A stretch of DNA of 64,000 nt from Cardiocondyla obscurior (Eukaryota > Arthropoda > Insecta > Hymenoptera > Formicidae). Both the position numbers and the translations under genes were made by a program. The notes below the pieces were generated by a model. It was not told the DNA's origin, made no database searches, and was given only the letters and a program-made list of their open reading frames with translations. Positions 60,245 to 64,000 of the stretch are shown piece by piece. The DNA lies in contig NC_091871.1 in assembly GCF_019399895.1 (NCBI RefSeq), positions 1,517,001 through 1,581,000 on the forward strand, read 5' to 3'. How positions within the stretch are numbered: the stretch's first letter is position 1; the number at the start of each line of letters is the position of its first letter.

Positions 60245-63200
60245 TCGAGCGCGGGTTTTTTCTACTACCTCGCGTTGATCCTCCATCTGGTCCTGCTTAC
60301 GGAGTGTAATTACGGAGTGCGGTACGGGGACAAGGCGAAGCGGCTGCACATCGCCGAGCACAACGATTCGCCGCACCAGAAGCCGTTCGTCATCGACCGG
60401 CGGGGCGAAGCGACGGGTCCAAGCGACGATGACAAGGAAACGTCATTCGGGCGTACGCGCCGGCACGCAACGCCGTCGCCGGATCAACATCCGGGGAACA
60501 ATCCGAACATCACGACGAAGGTACCGGAGCACAGTAAAAATGATTGAAAGATACCGGACCAGGATCGTAGGGTCGCCGTCACCGCGATCGTACGTGACTG
60601 TCGACCCTCGTCGTTGCGTCGCAGTACGGCCGGCGACGACGGGGCCGACGATGACGGCGACGACGGCCGACGATGATCCCCGGTGATCGCTTTAGCCGTC
60701 GCGGACGAATGTAGGAACGTCGCACGACTTCCGACGTTCGCGTGAGTGGACGCGCCGCGCGTCGTACGCACTCACACACGTGCGCAGGTGTATACGTACA
60801 CACCCACACGCCCTCTTCTTCCTTTAGTAGAGTGGGCTCCTCTGTGTGTCCTCCTGCGGAATTTTTCCCAATGGACCACCGCGTCGGGAGAGGAGAGAGC
60901 GCAAAGCGCGCGGGCCTTTGTGCGTGGCGTGCGCGGATAAGCCGGGGCAATAATTGCCGTATTATCTCTCTCTTCCGGAATGAATTTAATCAATCTCGGA
61001 GGAGAGAGAGAAATACAGAGAAAGAAAGAGAGAGAAAGCATCGTTTATTGAGCGCTCTAGGACAAGTCTCAAGTGCCAAGATAAGATACAGAAATATTAT
61101 TAAGCGCACAGATACGAGAAGTAACAAGAATGACAATAGGAGTTAAATTTAATTAAATGTACGTGCTAAAGAAAGTGCCTTAGACGCACGGTAGGAATAT
61201 ATCTAAGTAAAGTAAAATAAACGACGTGACGGGATGATTCATTAATTGCAGATGTAGGGAAACAAAATAAGTCGCAATTGGCGTGACACGGTACACGATC
61301 TCTGGACTAATGAAGCAAGGATACCGAAATGAGTAATGCAACAGATACCACTTAGTCGCAGAAAGAGGGCCTCAATTTTTAACGTTTGATTTAAAAAGAA
61401 TTTTTTTTTTTCTTTATTGAAAAAGAACTAGCTCCAGATGGAAACTTATATATTCAAGTTTGCGCAGTCATTGACTTGCCATCGCGATCATTGCCCCATG
61501 AAAATTAACATAAGCATTGATTTACCATTGTGGTAATTGTTATTAAATTAATATAAACATTGATTTGTTATTAAAACAATTGTCATAGGGTTGACGCAAT
61601 TATTACTGATACATGAGATTAGCAGTCTATTTAAAAATAACTTTTTTTTTCCCCCCTCCTCGTGTTAAAGCGATTGTATTTTACAGGAGCTTCCTGACTA
61701 CCACATTATCGTATTATAAAAGTCAATGCTCACAGAACCCCCTGGCTCAATTACGATATCGAGCTGGCGTTTCGAGTAATGGGAGGCAGGCTGTTCTATA
61801 ATTTTATAGCCGTAGATAGGAAGGACAACTGGGCGAGAAAGAGAGAGACGGGAAAACGGAGCGTCGCGCGGCGGGTTCCCTACGTTATTGACACGCCGAG
61901 GGGTCACTAACCGTCCCGCATATCTTCCCTCCGTTTTCTATTTTTTTCCTAGTCTTTTTCGAGGGAAAAGCGCTTTTGCGACCGACGCGAGTTTTCGTCG
62001 TCTCGTCACCTTTTTTTTTTTTTTCCTTTTTTAACGTCGCATGAGTTAATTTTTTTTTCCTCGAAGGTCGCGGTAATGATTGATTTATAATTTTTTTTTT
62101 TTCTTATCTACGCAATTTTCTCCCCTTATGTCATGTCGAGTGCTTAGTCATGTTTGCTCAAGGAGGATAATGGACTGCACTTGACTACTTATTTTCGCGA
62201 TAACAAAGGAAGCGCAGTTTGCCATTTAGCTGAAGAGATAAGAGCTGTATAAAGAATAGCACCATATTGTAGCCATGAGCTCGTGCTTCTCTGTTTACTT
62301 CTTATTCATTTTATTAATTATCTCGCCGTCTCTTTCTCTCTCTGATTTATTCGATAAGCGTATATTCCAATAGCAATTAATTACACGCAAAGCTAATTAG
62401 AATCAGCCGTTCCGTTTCCCGTTTCGGGGCCATTATGCGCCGTTATTCGTTTAATTGGGTACAACTTCTTGATTGATGTAATCGTTATGCCGTCCGTTTC
62501 AAAATCGCGACCGATGTTTTTCGGATTTCACTTTTTTACGCTGGAAACGACTCGGCCTTCGACAAAAATTGCGGGTTTTTCCCTACCGATTTTAACACCG
62601 GTTGTATAACTACTTGGCCAAGAAATTTGCCCGTTGCGGGACGCCGCGTCTCGGACCTCTAATTGCTATCTTCGACTGAGAATCCGGTGACATTGAGAAC
62701 GTATAGTGATATCAGTTACTGACGGTGTGCACCGATCGAGATAGAGAGATTTCCCCGCGAACGGACGCAACAGTCCAATGACTCATCGGTTCCGCCATAT
62801 GTCCGTCTACAATTACGATTATTGATGACATCGAATTTTCGAGCGCATACAATTCCTTTGTGCTCAACTATTAATAAACCTAAACTCACGTCCGGTTCTG
62901 CGGACATTTATTTTTACCGCGTTCGTCTTTTCTTTGTTATTAAATATTTTTTTTTTTTTTTTTCGTTTTTTCCCTTTAATAATAATTTTATCGAAACTCT
63001 TATCTGTTATCTCTTATCTTTGACTTCATCGCGTCTGTCTGCAGCCTCGCGTAGTAAATATTATTTTGTTTCGATGTTATATAAGTCTTTACGACGCGGT
63101 TCCTTAAAAATCCCGATTAACAATCACATCCTCTTTGTCGCAGGTCAACGCTTTGAACGACTCGCATCAGCAATTGATGGTGCACTGGGTTGGCGAGGGC

Positions 63201-63968
63201 TCCAATGTGATAATATGCCTAGCGAGGGACAGCACGCCCGTGCTGCGGTACACGGGCGGCCGATTCTCCGCGCCTACCCACCCAAGCGCGGTCTACATCA
63301 GCTACGATTACGGCGACACGTTCGAGAACAAGACCGAGATGTTCAGGGTCTCGAGCGAGCCCAATGCTCCATACGCGGTCGTGGACAAATTTACCAATCA
63401 TCCTAAGTACTACCACTACGTGAGTAACGCGCCGCAAAAGCGTTTCCTGCGCAATAAGTGGCCGGCGGCGTGTTTTCCTGGCCCGCCGCCAGTTCTATTG
63501 TTTCGAATGGAACTTTTTCAAGATCTTCTCCGCCTTTGCAGTGCGTCTTCGTGGACAGTATGAACAATTTGATCTTTATGACTTGGAACAACGGCCTGAC
63601 GATCCAGAGAGTCACGGTACCGTTTCACCCGAGCGAAGTCTCGTTTTACGAACTGGATCAACGGGTGCTCGTGGCGCTGGACAAGATCGACCCGGCGCGA
63701 AAAGTAAAAATGCTAATTTGCTTCAGATAGTGAAATTTAATCACAGATAAGCTTTGTTTTTTAACTTAGAACGATTTAATTTCAGTTGTGGCTGTCGACC
63801 GATCGTGGACTGACTTGGGTGCCGATTCATCAGTTTGTTAAGGCTTTCTTTTGGTCTCCTTATCGCGTTTTACTGGTCGAACGCACGGAACCCTCTGGAC
63901 TGAATACCGTTTTGAAATTAGATTTACGGAATTTGCCCTGGTATCAGAGAGCGAATAACGCGCTTCGA
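60233..63968 (+). CDS. SORL1: SorLA/SORL1-type VPS10 sorting receptor, 5' part only
   Basis: SorLA is a type I endosome/Golgi sorting receptor with VPS10, LDLR-type and FNIII domains. Only the first exons are present: 60233-60520, 63144-63419, 63542-63703 and 63786-63968 (donor at 63969), all joined in phase 0. The gene runs off the window. Exon 1 encodes a signal peptide (GFFYYLALILHLVLLTECNY) and a propeptide ending in a furin site RTRR at residues 74-77, with an NIT sequon after it. The VPS10 domain begins LNDSHQQLMVHWVGEG and continues with SNVIICLARDS, VYISYDYGDTFENKTEMF, LIFMTWNNGLTIQRVTVPF and LWLSTDRGLTWVPI. The LNDSH...MVHW opening favours SorLA over sortilin or SorCS. The LDLR-type modules that would prove this lie outside. 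Confidence 0.85.
60521..63143 (+). other. First intron of the SorLA gene
   Basis: This 2.6 kb intron separates the signal-peptide/propeptide exon from the first VPS10 exon. It starts CpG-rich, includes a GAGA-rich stretch near 60999-61038 that could bind GAGA-type factors, then turns AT-rich with several T runs. No other gene is seen. Confidence 0.8.
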
Positions 63969-64000
63969 GTAAGGATGTCCATACGAAAGGAATTCGTAGT

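Noticed and set aside
1..64000. CRISPR arrays, insertion sequences, bacterial operons, viral genes
   Set aside because: No regularly spaced direct repeats, transposase or viral protein frames are visible. All confident genes are intron-containing animal genes.

Overview
The window is eukaryotic nuclear DNA from an insect. Genes are split by short AT-rich GT-AG introns, there are no operons, and every recognisable protein is closest to an animal family. Strong alternation of CpG-rich and AT-rich blocks, together with the insect-type beta-spectrin and SorLA proteins, suggests Hymenoptera, possibly an ant; that assignment is inference. I rebuilt the gene models exon by exon. For every complete model the exon lengths add up to a whole number of codons, which supports the splice sites chosen.

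Layout. 1-3.8 kb: no gene seen. 3.8-5.9 kb (-): a small secreted protein that I do not recognise. 7.1-9.1 kb (+): MINDY3-type deubiquitinase. 10.2-13.1 kb (-): LEO1, a PAF1-complex subunit. 14.8-16.7 kb (-): DNAJB12/14-type ER co-chaperone, head to head with RpL39 (17.1-17.7 kb, +). 18.0-18.9 kb (-): mitochondrial ribosomal protein uL22m. 19.4-20.7 kb (-): electron transfer flavoprotein alpha, head to head with LSM2 (21.3-21.8 kb, +). 22.2-23.4 kb (-): carbonyl reductase (SDR), head to head with VPS39 (24.3-28.2 kb, +). 29.2-54.0 kb (+): beta-spectrin, with a probable non-coding first exon at 29.24 kb, a roughly 13 kb first intron, a 5.9 kb coding exon and three apparent cassette exons before the PH domain. 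54-60.2 kb: long gene-poor stretch, partly spectrin 3' UTR. 60.2 kb to the end (+): 5' part of a SorLA/SORL1-type VPS10 receptor that runs off the window.

The left half is a dense cluster of housekeeping genes (transcription elongation, mRNA decay/splicing, cytosolic and mitochondrial translation, beta-oxidation electron transfer, ER quality control, endolysosomal tethering) arranged largely as divergent or convergent pairs. The right half holds two large genes with long introns. Nothing prokaryotic, viral or CRISPR-like was found. Non-genic structure worth noting: a perfect 31-bp hairpin in the DNAJB12/RpL39 divergent promoter, a 140-bp hairpin between carbonyl reductase and VPS39, a MITE-like element in a VPS39 intron, and core-promoter motifs at beta-spectrin, carbonyl reductase and SorLA.
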